DNA of 19,460 nt from CAYWLI01 sp964519535 (GTDB lineage: Bacteria; Desulfobacterota; B13-G15; RBG-16-54-18), in the NCBI GenBank assembly GCA_964519535.1, contig CAZFIR010000115.1, positions 1 through 19,460 on the forward strand, given 5' to 3'. Under the pieces are notes generated by a model. The model did no database searches. It had not been told where the DNA came from and saw only the letters and a program-made list of their open reading frames with translations. Position 1 is the first letter of the stretch, and every line of letters begins with the position of its first letter. The position numbers were made by a program, and so were the translations under genes. Positions 6,766-12,841 of the stretch are shown piece after piece.

Positions 6766-8916
6766 TTACGAAGCGGCCTTCGCGATCTGCTCTTCTTCTT
6801 GTTGCATGCCGAGCCGTTGTTCAGCAGCCCGCAGAATAGCCCGTAACATATCACTGTATGACATATCCGCGATCTTTGCCATCTTTGCCAAATGCCCGTC
6901 CCAGCACCACCCCGGATTGGGGTTCACCTCCAGGAGCTTTGGTGCACCCGCTGCATTCAGCCTCCAGTCAAGCCGGCAGTAATCTCTGCACTCCAGCCTC
7001 TCAAACAACTTCACACAACATTCCTCAATGAACTTTTGTGTCTCATCAGGGAGCTGTGCAGGGATCGACTTGATTTTCCAGTACGGTGATTCGGGAAGCC
7101 ACTTGGCCTCATATCCGCAAACCCTGGGAAGTTCCGGCGGCAGAGCAGAATAGTCCTCCTCAAGGATGGGTAAGACCGTATACGACTCAGGGGGGTTTCC
7201 GATTATCCCAACGGTGATGTCATTGCCAGTAAGAAATTCCTCGACGAGGAGGGGCTTGTCATAGCCAAATTTTTCCCTGATTTCTGAGATCGCATTGACT
7301 AGTTCTTCAATGGTGGTGGCGACACTCCTTTGAGTGATGCCAAAACTGGAATCTCCAAAGTTGGGCTTCACAATCACGGGGAAACCAAAGGGGAGTTCGA
7401 AGGTGCTGTCCTCCGGCTTGATAAAGAAGGCCTCAGGGACCGGGATCTCCATCTCTTTCGCAATGCCGCGGATCAGAGATTTGTCGTAGCAAAAGGCGAG
7501 ACATTGCGGCCCTGACCCTGTGTAAGGGATACCGAGCATCTCCAGCAAACCGGGGACATGGAGCTCTTTCGTGGCATCGTTGTTATATCCTTCATCGCAC
7601 AGGTTAAATGCAAGGTCGATCTTGCCGACCCATTTCATCAATTCAGTGATGATGACGTCGTGGTTGTGCAGGTAGGTAAAATAGTAGTCCTCGTTCTCCC
7701 TCAGGGCCGACTTGAGCTGATCGATAGTATAGAAATCGTCGTCATCGAAGATGCGCAGCGGCTTCAAGGGGTCCGGTTTGCTGGGATCCCCCATCAGCAC
7801 TGCCACATTTTTTACTACCCCTTTTTGCCTTCGTTTGAGCGGCGTCCATTCCTTTTTCACGATACTGGTCACCAGCAGGCGACGTTCCATCATACCCAGG
7901 TCTTGATTCCGCTGAGAGTTCGTTGCAATCTCAGCATGAAAGGCGATAGTACTGAAGCCGACCGTCTTTAACAGCCGGGACAGCCCCTCCCTAGTATAGA
8001 GTCTTTCCGCATAGAAGTGGTCTGCGATAATGCCCCTTTCAACGCGATTAACCATCTCCCTGGATATCAGGCGCTCTCCATCAGCGGAGAGGGAGCGCTC
8101 CCGGCAGACAAACCGTTTCTTGTCTATCCATTCCCAGGAGTGCGGCTTGAAATGTTCTTTGAGATATTCACCATCCGCGATATCGATGATAAATCTGCCC
8201 CACGGTTTCAACACCCTGAATACCTCCTTAAACACCTTCATATCTTCTTGCGCGGCTTCAAAATATCCCAGGCTGTTTCCCAGGATCATCACCACGTCAA
8301 AGGTATCCGGAGGATAGGGGATCTTTCGCGCATCTCCTTCGCGGAATCGTGCCCGCAAACCCTCTGTCTTGGCGGTCGATTTGGCCTTTTGAATCAGGTA
8401 ATGGGACCGGTCCAGCCCCTCGATATTCTTAAATCCCCTCCGTGCCAGTTCGAGGGCGTGTCTCCCCTGTCCGCAGCACAGATCCAGTATCTTGTCCTCC
8501 GGTGCAAGCTTGAACGTCTCGGAGAGGAGATCCACTTCCTGCCGGGTGATATTCTGGTCATCCACGACATCAGCGTCGGTCTTCAGGTACAGATGATTAA
8601 AGATGTTGCGCCACCAATCGGGATGGACGTGCTCCTCGAGGTCCTGGACAGGCCCGAGTATCTTTCGCTTGGTCTTCCCGTCTTTCCCCCGTTGCGGCGG
8701 TTTATCCGAGGATGATGTTTTCGCTTCCAGGGGGGGTTTATCGGATGATACCTTGGTTTCTATATCGGCTTTCAAGGAAAGATGGTTAAAGATGGTGCGC
8801 CACCAATCGGGATGGGGATGCTCCTCAGCGTCTTGGTCAGGTACTCCTGCCTTTCGTTTGACCTTCCCCTGTTTCTCACGTTCTGGAGGCTTGTCGAATG
8901 ACTCCTTGGGTTCCAT
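6766..8916 (-). CDS. Methyltransferase / ATP-grasp (D-Ala-D-Ala ligase-like) fusion protein
   Basis: This 716-residue protein has three parts. Residues 1-115 are a charged N-terminus with two copies of an EEHxHPDWWRxIFNHLxLK unit (20-51 and 84-115). Residues about 120-355 are a class I SAM-dependent methyltransferase with motif I ILDLCCGQGRHAL (143-155) and the acidic motif II at GLDRS. Residues about 365-700 form an ATP-grasp ligase related to D-alanine-D-alanine ligase, with GFPVIVKPNFGDSSFGI (511-527), VEEFLTGND (558-566) and LEVNPNPG (662-669) for ATP and metal binding. ATP-grasp enzymes join a carboxylate to an amine, so a methylated peptide or amino-acid conjugate is a plausible product, but substrate and role are unknown. 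The ATG follows GAGGAG, and the gene appears to have its own promoter (8973-9000). Confidence 0.88.
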   Translation of the reverse strand: MEPKESFDKPPEREKQGKVKRKAGVPDQDAEEHPHPDWWRTIFNHLSLKADIETKVSSDKPPLEAKTSSSDKPPQRGKDGKTKRKILGPVQDLEEHVHPDWWRNIFNHLYLKTDADVVDDQNITRQEVDLLSETFKLAPEDKILDLCCGQGRHALELARRGFKNIEGLDRSHYLIQKAKSTAKTEGLRARFREGDARKIPYPPDTFDVVMILGNSLGYFEAAQEDMKVFKEVFRVLKPWGRFIIDIADGEYLKEHFKPHSWEWIDKKRFVCRERSLSADGERLISREMVNRVERGIIADHFYAERLYTREGLSRLLKTVGFSTIAFHAEIATNSQRNQDLGMMERRLLVTSIVKKEWTPLKRRQKGVVKNVAVLMGDPSKPDPLKPLRIFDDDDFYTIDQLKSALRENEDYYFTYLHNHDVIITELMKWVGKIDLAFNLCDEGYNNDATKELHVPGLLEMLGIPYTGSGPQCLAFCYDKSLIRGIAKEMEIPVPEAFFIKPEDSTFELPFGFPVIVKPNFGDSSFGITQRSVATTIEELVNAISEIREKFGYDKPLLVEEFLTGNDITVGIIGNPPESYTVLPILEEDYSALPPELPRVCGYEAKWLPESPYWKIKSIPAQLPDETQKFIEECCVKLFERLECRDYCRLDWRLNAAGAPKLLEVNPNPGWCWDGHLAKMAKIADMSYSDMLRAILRAAEQRLGMQQEEEQIAKAAS
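8572..8859 (-). repeat. Tandem 192-bp-offset duplication inside the fusion gene
   Basis: The segments 8764-8859 and 8572-8667 encode near-identical 32-residue units (residues 20-51 and 84-115), each containing HPDWWR and IFNHL. DNA identity is also retained, for example the shared run gcgccaccaatcgggatgg. The linker carries further short SDKPP repeats. Only the second copy is contiguous with the methyltransferase domain, so the first looks like an in-frame duplication. Confidence 0.85.
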
Positions 8917-8937
8917 GTGCTGTCTCCTCTTTCTGTC

Positions 8938-8961
8938 AAAACGTCCCCTCTCTGGGGGACG
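8938..8961 (-). terminator. GC-rich hairpin plus TTTT (terminator or 5' leader hairpin)
   Basis: Leftward, CGTCCCC (8955-8961) pairs with GGGGACG (8942-8948) around six bases, followed by TTTTG. It could terminate transcription from the antiporter gene. It also lies just downstream of a candidate promoter (8973-9000), so it could be the 5' hairpin of the next mRNA or an attenuator. AAAAC on the other side would make it work weakly in both directions. Confidence 0.45.
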
Positions 8962-8972
8962 CCGTTTTATTC

Positions 8973-9000
8973 CTTATAGCAACTTTTATAGATTTCGCAA
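8973..9000 (-). promoter_or_regulatory. Candidate promoter of the methyltransferase/ATP-grasp gene
   Basis: The -35 box TTGCGA (8995-9000) and the -10 box TATAAG (8973-8978) are separated by 16 bases on the minus strand, matching consensus at four and five positions. The transcript would start near 8965, at the base of the GC-rich hairpin, with about 50 bases of leader before the ATG. Confidence 0.5.
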
Positions 9001-9113
9001 GTCTTTTTTTTCATCGCTTCCGGTCTAGTCGCTGGAAGGCAATGATAGTTCACAACCGCCGCATACGTTAGGCAACGATGCACATCGCGATCCTCCAACA
9101 TCCCGAGCCCAAC

Positions 9114-10106
9114 TCACCGGATACCCAACCGGAAGAGGATAATGCTCCCTAAAAAGTAGAGGATGATCAGGGAAATGGACCCCCAACCGATCCGCCAGGG
9201 GACCCTTTTGGCCCGGTAGATGAGATCGACGATGACGATGTTGGTCATAACGATCCCCAGCACGGCCGTCAAGATATGGTTCGGGGAGACGTGAGCCAAG
9301 ATGGGCCCCCGGATAAAAAAGAGGTCGGTCACGGGGATGATGACGATATTGAAGATGTTGCTTCCCAGGAGGCTCCCGATGGCCATATTGAAGGCCCCCC
9401 TCGTGACCAGCGGTATCCCCACCGCCAGTTCCGGAAGGGACGTGACCACGGCGAGCATAAAGCTGCCGATAAAGGACCGCCCCCACCCCGTGGTCTGGGC
9501 AATGGCATCGGCCGTGTGTGACAGCCAAAAACTGGCGCCCACAATGGCGAGGGCGCCCATGGCTAAAAAGAGATACGGGGACCTTCCCCCCTCCGTCCGG
9601 GCCGTCTCAGAGGTCTCGGCGCTCTTCGGGGGCAATCCGAGGACCTCATGGCGATAGAGGATCTTGATGGCCAGTGCATAGATGAAAATCAGGATGATGC
9701 TCTCGATCCCCATAAATCCCACCTCAAGGTTCAACCCCAGGCCGATGCCGAGGATGGCGATCCCTGCCAGCACTACCCCGAAGCTGGCGGCGATGACATG
9801 CCCCGGAGACAGGAGGTCGAGTATCGCCCCCCTTCCCTGGACGACGTCGAAGACCGCGATGAGCAGGAGGTTGAAGAGGTTGCTCCCGAAGATATTGCCG
9901 AGGGCCAAGTCCGGCTCGCCGACCACTGAGGCGGAGGTGATGCAGACGGTCAGCTCAGGCAGGGAGGTGATGGTGGAGAAGAGGATAATCCCGAGAAAGG
10001 TCTGGCTGATGCCGGTGCGTGCGGCGATCTGCTCGCCGTAGTGGGAGAGCTTATATCCGGCACCGATGATGATCAAAGCGGCTATGGCAAATTGGACCCA
10101 TAACAT
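9114..10106 (-). CDS. Sodium/calcium exchanger family (CaCA) antiporter
   Basis: This 330-residue, strongly hydrophobic inner-membrane protein has the internal two-fold repeat of CaCA exchangers. The first alpha repeat reads TITSLPELTV (45-54) followed by GNIFGSNLFN (70-79). The second, about residues 225-265, reads VVTSLPELAVG followed by GSLLGSNIFN. The acidic residues of the two SLPE motifs coordinate the cation. About ten membrane helices are expected, with a hydrophilic loop near residues 155-175. It resembles bacterial YrbG-type Ca2+/cation:proton antiporters; ion and counter-ion cannot be told from sequence. No good Shine-Dalgarno precedes the ATG. The 110 bases downstream hold no gene I can support. 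Confidence 0.92.
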   Translation of the reverse strand: MLWVQFAIAALIIIGAGYKLSHYGEQIAARTGISQTFLGIILFSTITSLPELTVCITSASVVGEPDLALGNIFGSNLFNLLLIAVFDVVQGRGAILDLLSPGHVIAASFGVVLAGIAILGIGLGLNLEVGFMGIESIILIFIYALAIKILYRHEVLGLPPKSAETSETARTEGGRSPYLFLAMGALAIVGASFWLSHTADAIAQTTGWGRSFIGSFMLAVVTSLPELAVGIPLVTRGAFNMAIGSLLGSNIFNIVIIPVTDLFFIRGPILAHVSPNHILTAVLGIVMTNIVIVDLIYRAKRVPWRIGWGSISLIILYFLGSIILFRLGIR

Positions 10107-10139
10107 AATTAAAATACGTATGGGGCCCAGTCGTCCACT

Positions 10140-10154
10140 CCCGCCAAGGGCGGG
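10140..10154. repeat. Short GC-rich palindrome (first copy)
   Basis: CCCGCC-AAG-GGCGGG forms a six-base-pair stem with a three-base loop. It shares the GCCAAGGGCGGGA core with the larger palindrome at 10746-10774, so the two flank the response-regulator gene. It lies in the 128-base gap between that gene and the antiporter start. Confidence 0.7.
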
Positions 10155-10234
10155 ATTGGACCCTAGGACCCTACTTTCGACTCCTTAATTGCTTTTAGGT
10201 CCACGAGCCAAAGAGAATAGAGAATGGATTTGAT

Positions 10235-10714
10235 TCACACCTTGGCGCCGGCGATACCCTTCGGTTGAAATTTCGCCACGAGGGCTGCGAACTCAGGATC
10301 GTGCAGGACCTTTCTGGCGAATTTCATATATTTTGCCACAATGGCCCTTATCGCCAACTGCAGCTCGTATGACTTGATGGGTTTTTCCAAGAGGTGAGGG
10401 ACATCCGAGGCCACGCACATATTCACGACATCCTCGCTGGCGTGGCCGGTCATGATGATGGTATCTTCAGGGGCCGAGGTAAATTTGGTCTTGATGGCAT
10501 CGAGAAAGGCAAATCCGCTCTGCTCGCCGAGAAAGACGTCCAGCACGAATATGGCGATGCTGGTCTCCCGACTCAGACAATAGGCTATCGCCTCGTCGAC
10601 TTTATTAAAGGTGACGACGTCACCCCATGTGTAGAATCTCTTAATAGTCTCCGCGGTCACCGTACAGAGATTCTTGTCGTCGTCGACGACGATGACGTCT
10701 AATCCCTCAGACAT
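10235..10714 (-). CDS. Single-domain response regulator (CheY-like receiver)
   Basis: This 159-residue receiver protein has no recognisable output domain. The acidic pocket (Asp11-13 in VVDDDKN), the phospho-acceptor Asp59 (FVLDVFLG), Thr89 (IIMTGHAS) and Lys111 (LEKPIK) are all present. The C-terminal 40 residues are basic and helical and may be a partner-binding tail. The start is the ATG with a textbook AAGGAGGTGA ribosome binding site; the longer frame to 10825 runs through a palindrome and the promoter and is rejected. No histidine kinase is in the window, so the partner is unknown. The promoter at 10793-10820 and a stable hairpin in the leader suggest independent transcription. Confidence 0.93.
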   Translation of the reverse strand: MSEGLDVIVVDDDKNLCTVTAETIKRFYTWGDVVTFNKVDEAIAYCLSRETSIAIFVLDVFLGEQSGFAFLDAIKTKFTSAPEDTIIMTGHASEDVVNMCVASDVPHLLEKPIKSYELQLAIRAIVAKYMKFARKVLHDPEFAALVAKFQPKGIAGAKV

Positions 10715-10745
10715 ACCATCACCTCCTTGCTTAAGAGGGGTTGAT

Positions 10746-10774
10746 CCCGCCCTTGGCGGGACGCCAAGGGCGGG
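10746..10774. repeat. 13-bp perfect palindrome in the response-regulator leader
   Basis: CCCGCCCTTGGCG (10746-10758) and its exact complement CGCCAAGGGCGGG (10762-10774) enclose a three-base GGA loop. It lies between the candidate promoter and the ribosome binding site of the response regulator, so it would fold in the mRNA leader. The core recurs at 10140-10154, suggesting a dispersed REP-like element. Confidence 0.85.
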
Positions 10775-10792
10775 ACTCGAATCCCTTGTTTT

Positions 10793-10820
10793 ACTATACC
10801 CCAACGCGCATCCATTACAA
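10793..10820 (-). promoter_or_regulatory. Candidate promoter of the response regulator
   Basis: TTGTAA (-35, 10815-10820) and TATAGT (-10, 10793-10798) are 16 bases apart on the minus strand. The leader of about 75 bases contains the 13-bp palindrome. Confidence 0.5.
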
Positions 10821-10828
10821 GGCATTGT

Positions 10829-11221
10829 TTAAGGGCTGTGTAAGGATGAGGCACAGATCTTCTCTGTCATCGATTGGGCCTCCTGCTCCATGGGTGCTTG
10901 GAGATAGCCCAGGGTGACGCACTCCCAGAGGTATTTGCGAAGAAAGGGTTCAAGGCCTCCGAGCTTTTCGTACTGCCCGACGTGGACCAGTTCGTGGACG
11001 ACGAGGTCGCGCGCACCCCAAAACGGTGAGCGGATAAAGATGCCGTAGCGCAGGGTCAGGCCGGCGGTTGTGGGAGAAAGGAGCCCGGTCTCCCGCGCCG
11101 CAGCGCGCAGCCCTGGGTGTTCGGGCAGGGGGATCTCATCGACCGCAAACAGGCGGACACGCTCACGGGCAACAATCCCGACACACCGGGCATCAGCCAT
11201 CTGGGCCTCGGTCAATCCCAC
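10829..11221 (-). CDS. HEXXH metalloprotease-like protein, unknown substrate
   Basis: From the GTG start this is a 130-residue protein with a zinc-binding HELVH motif at residues 76-80 (VVHELVHVGQYE) and Glu residues at 112 and 114 (PMEQEA) that could give the third ligand, as in gluzincins. No signal peptide is visible. It is short for a complete protease, so it may be a minimal or inactive metallopeptidase-like domain. GTG at 11221 has no well-placed Shine-Dalgarno. The same frame continues upstream for 28 apparently coding residues (ISPQEFETLLPLACAW and on) to an ATC at 11303-11305, preceded at seven bases by GGAG; the true start may be that ATC. It lies directly downstream of the molbindin gene and is probably co-transcribed with it. 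Confidence 0.72.
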   Translation of the reverse strand: MGLTEAQMADARCVGIVARERVRLFAVDEIPLPEHPGLRAAARETGLLSPTTAGLTLRYGIFIRSPFWGARDLVVHELVHVGQYEKLGGLEPFLRKYLWECVTLGYLQAPMEQEAQSMTEKICASSLHSP

Positions 11222-11309
11222 CCCTTTTTCGTAGATCAGGCTCTCCTGCCCCTCGGCCCATGCACAGGCCAGGGGCAGCAGGGTCTCGAATTCCTGGGGG
11301 GAGATGGGA

Positions 11310-11519
11310 CTACTCCACCGCGATCATCACATTGGTCGCCTTGATAACGGCCGCAACCTGTTTGCCCTCCCCCAGGCCCAGGCTTTCTACTGAGGCCTTG
11401 GTGATCACCGATACGATCTCAATGCCGCCCGGCAGCTCTACGGTGACCTCTGAGTTGACCGCTCCGTGCGCTACCTTTTTTACCTTTCCCTTCAAGACGT
11501 TCCGTGCACTGATCTTCAT
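11310..11519 (-). CDS. mop: Molbindin (Mop/TOBE-domain molybdate-binding protein)
   Basis: This 69-residue protein is a single TOBE/Mop domain. It opens with MKISARNVLKGKVKKV, and GAVNSEVTVEL and the C-terminal IKATNVMIAVE are typical of the family. Such proteins form hexamers that bind molybdate or tungstate in the cytoplasm as storage or buffering for molybdenum-cofactor enzymes. The ATG has a strong GAGGAGGT site upstream. A promoter candidate lies at 11550-11577. The metalloprotease-like gene follows immediately. No molybdate transporter genes are in the window. Confidence 0.93.
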   Translation of the reverse strand: MKISARNVLKGKVKKVAHGAVNSEVTVELPGGIEIVSVITKASVESLGLGEGKQVAAVIKATNVMIAVE

Positions 11520-11549
11520 GGCGTACCTCCTCTCACCATCTATGATACT

Positions 11550-11577
11550 ACTGTATTATGGAAAAGGTGATACTCAA
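11550..11577 (-). promoter_or_regulatory. Candidate promoter of mop
   Basis: TTGAGT (-35, 11572-11577) and TACAGT (-10, 11550-11555) are 16 bases apart on the minus strand, each matching consensus at four positions, with about 25 bases of leader before the mop ATG. No ModE-type palindrome is evident. Confidence 0.4.
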
Positions 11578-11648
11578 AGCATCTGAGGCGAACAGGGGGG
11601 TGGAAGGGGATACCACCGCCTCCGTGACGCCTCTGCAATCCTCAACAA

Positions 11649-12158
11649 TCATTCCTCCACGCGCTGCAGGACCGTGGGGGTATCATCACCGTAGAGGTCT
11701 TTGTTGCGCAGGTTCTTCTTGACAAAGCTATAGAGCGCCCGCGAAGAGGTACAGGGCTTGGTAAAGAGCTTGTCGTCGACGATCCGCATGGTCAGGGTGT
11801 CTCCGGTAAGGGCGTAATGGACAAGATACCACCCCCTCGCATCGTATTGCTCCTTGATCTCCTGCACATTGAGGAACCGCTCATCTTTAATGACGGTGAC
11901 AAAGGCCCGCATCACATCACGATCAATCTTGCCATCCTCCATGCCCAACAGCAGGAACTCGTGGTCGTTGAACTGCTGGATGATCATCGTGAACAACTCC
12001 CCCTCTGCTGTGTTCTTCCACGCCCCCAGCAGCGCCTGATCGATCTTGGCCTTACTGACCTTGCCTAAGGGAACTTCTGATTCATACGGGCATCCCCATA
12101 GGAGCGGCAGGATGAAAAGAAAGAACAAAATTCCTAAACTCAGCCTGCTCTTTTTCAT
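11649..12158 (-). CDS. Putative lipoprotein of unknown function
   Basis: This 169-residue protein starts with a signal peptide: KKSR, then a hydrophobic stretch (LGILFFLFILPLL), then a lipobox LWGC with the lipid-bearing cysteine at residue 23. Trp at the -2 position is unusual but the rest fits signal peptidase II processing. The mature part (about 146 residues) contains a LLGAWKN segment and alternating hydrophobic strands that suggest a small beta-rich, lipocalin-like domain; this is a guess from pattern. The ATG has GGAGGAG upstream and its ATGA overlaps the end of a possible 23-codon leader ORF. No clear terminator follows; only nested GC-rich inverted repeats without a T run appear around 11583-11634. 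Confidence 0.85.
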   Translation of the reverse strand: MKKSRLSLGILFFLFILPLLWGCPYESEVPLGKVSKAKIDQALLGAWKNTAEGELFTMIIQQFNDHEFLLLGMEDGKIDRDVMRAFVTVIKDERFLNVQEIKEQYDARGWYLVHYALTGDTLTMRIVDDKLFTKPCTSSRALYSFVKKNLRNKDLYGDDTPTVLQRVEE

Positions 12159-12226
12159 CGCTCTCCTCCGATTAAGGTATTCTCAAACCCATAATACCCG
12201 AATGCATTGGGAATTTCACTGGCCAT
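12155..12226 (-). CDS. Possible 23-residue leader ORF coupled to the lipoprotein
   Basis: A short leftward ORF (MASEIPNAFGYYGFENTLIG..., 23 codons plus stop) has its own GGGGAG ribosome binding site six bases upstream and ends in an ATGA overlap with the lipoprotein start. The arrangement suggests translational coupling. Its length makes chance a real possibility, and no homology is recognised. Confidence 0.3.
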   Translation of the reverse strand: MASEIPNAFGYYGFENTLIGGER

Positions 12227-12368
12227 CTTTTTCTCCCCTCATTGCAAGTTGAAGATGCGCCGGGGATTCTTCTGGCCGAGGGTGTTGGATGTCTTGATTT
12301 TTATAAGAATGCTCCTTGTCTTCAAACCAGAAGGGGAGAAAAAACGTATAGGGCAAAGACAGGCTTAT

Positions 12369-12399
12369 ATTATATTTTTTGATAAATTACGCTTGACAA
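12369..12399 (-). promoter_or_regulatory. Candidate leftward promoter overlapping the TA promoter
   Basis: On the minus strand TTGTCA (-35, 12394-12399) and a perfect TATAAT (-10, 12369-12374) are separated by 19 bases, longer than ideal. The -35 overlaps that of the rightward toxin-antitoxin promoter. It would transcribe toward the lipoprotein. Weak because of the spacing. Confidence 0.25.
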
Positions 12400-12414
12400 A
12401 TTTATCATATGATA
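12380..12414. promoter_or_regulatory. Two palindromic operators at the TA promoter
   Basis: An inverted repeat TGATAAATT-N10-AATTTATCA (12380-12388 and 12399-12407) straddles the -35 box, and a perfect 12-base palindrome TATCATATGATA (12403-12414) fills the spacer up to the -10 box. Antitoxins with an HTH domain usually autoregulate by binding such repeats, so the MqsA-like protein encoded at 12842-13837 is the likely ligand. Confidence 0.6.
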
Positions 12415-12420
12415 TATTAT
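12393..12420 (+). promoter_or_regulatory. Promoter of the toxin-antitoxin operon
   Basis: A perfect -35 TTGACA (12393-12398) and a -10 TATTAT (12415-12420) are 16 bases apart in AT-rich DNA. The leader before the TTG start of the toxin is about 30 bases. Palindromes overlap both boxes. This is one of the clearest promoters in the window. Confidence 0.7.
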
Positions 12421-12459
12421 TAACATAGATGGTCGATAGGCAAAGGGGGGGCCTGAGAG

Positions 12460-12822
12460 TTGGATGAGGCGGAAAAGGAAGTAGTACGTCGGTTTCTGAG
12501 AGAGTTCAAGCAAATCGCTACAACTGGTCGCGGGGTTGACATCGTCGCTCGACGCAAAAATATGCAGTCGTTGGCACAGTTAGGCCTGACCAAAAGGAAT
12601 TGCATCGCAATAATCCTCGGCTTCTCTGTTGAGGACTACTGCGACGGGCCGAAGCCGGACAAAGACCGACCAGGAGCGATTTGGGAATTCGGTCAGGTCA
12701 TAGAGGAGAAAGAAGTCTATATCAAGCTCAAGATCGCACAGGTCGGTGAAGTCAAGCTCGCAAAGTGTCTCTCGTTCCATATTGCCGAGCATCAGCTTTG
12801 TTTCCCCTACAGGGAAAAATGA
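12460..12822 (+). CDS. MqsR-like type II toxin (putative mRNA interferase)
   Basis: This 120-residue protein matches the pattern of MqsR-type toxins of the RelE/BrnT-like fold: an N-terminal helix, GLTKRNCIAIILGFSVEDY, a GP-x3-DRPG-x-IWEFG strand region, VYIKLKIAQ, and a C-terminal CLSFHIAE..LCFPY. MqsR cleaves mRNA at GCU sites in E. coli; the target here is unknown. The start is TTG at 12460, because a stop lies two codons upstream and no ATG occurs early in frame; the purine-rich AGGGGGG run is rather far upstream. Toxin-before-antitoxin order matches mqsRA. A 19-base gap precedes the antitoxin gene. Confidence 0.78.
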   Translation: MDEAEKEVVRRFLREFKQIATTGRGVDIVARRKNMQSLAQLGLTKRNCIAIILGFSVEDYCDGPKPDKDRPGAIWEFGQVIEEKEVYIKLKIAQVGEVKLAKCLSFHIAEHQLCFPYREK

Positions 12823-12841
12823 GAGGAAAGGGGTGATAATC

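Noticed and set aside
9025..9528. 167-codon leftward ORF overlapping the antiporter
   Set aside because: It lies in another frame over the second half of the antiporter gene, whose protein has clear family motifs; the alternative reading is low-complexity and without motifs.
10770..10790. tRNA-like T-arm sequence (GGGACTCGAATCCC)
   Set aside because: It resembles a T-arm, but no acceptor, D or anticodon arms are found around it and a promoter occupies the adjacent bases.
10715..10825. N-terminal extension of the response regulator
   Set aside because: The extra 37 codons run through a promoter and a 13-bp palindrome, while the internal ATG has a perfect ribosome binding site and begins the receiver domain correctly.
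12227..12368. Possible CRISPR, attachment site or insertion-sequence boundary left of the island
   Set aside because: No regular spacers, no tRNA end and no matching direct repeats near 18164-18231 could be found by eye, so the island edges remain undefined.
12746..12841. N-terminal extension of the antitoxin
   Set aside because: It overlaps the toxin gene out of frame; the ATG at 12842 starts the expected MKGICPNC zinc finger and has a ribosome binding site.
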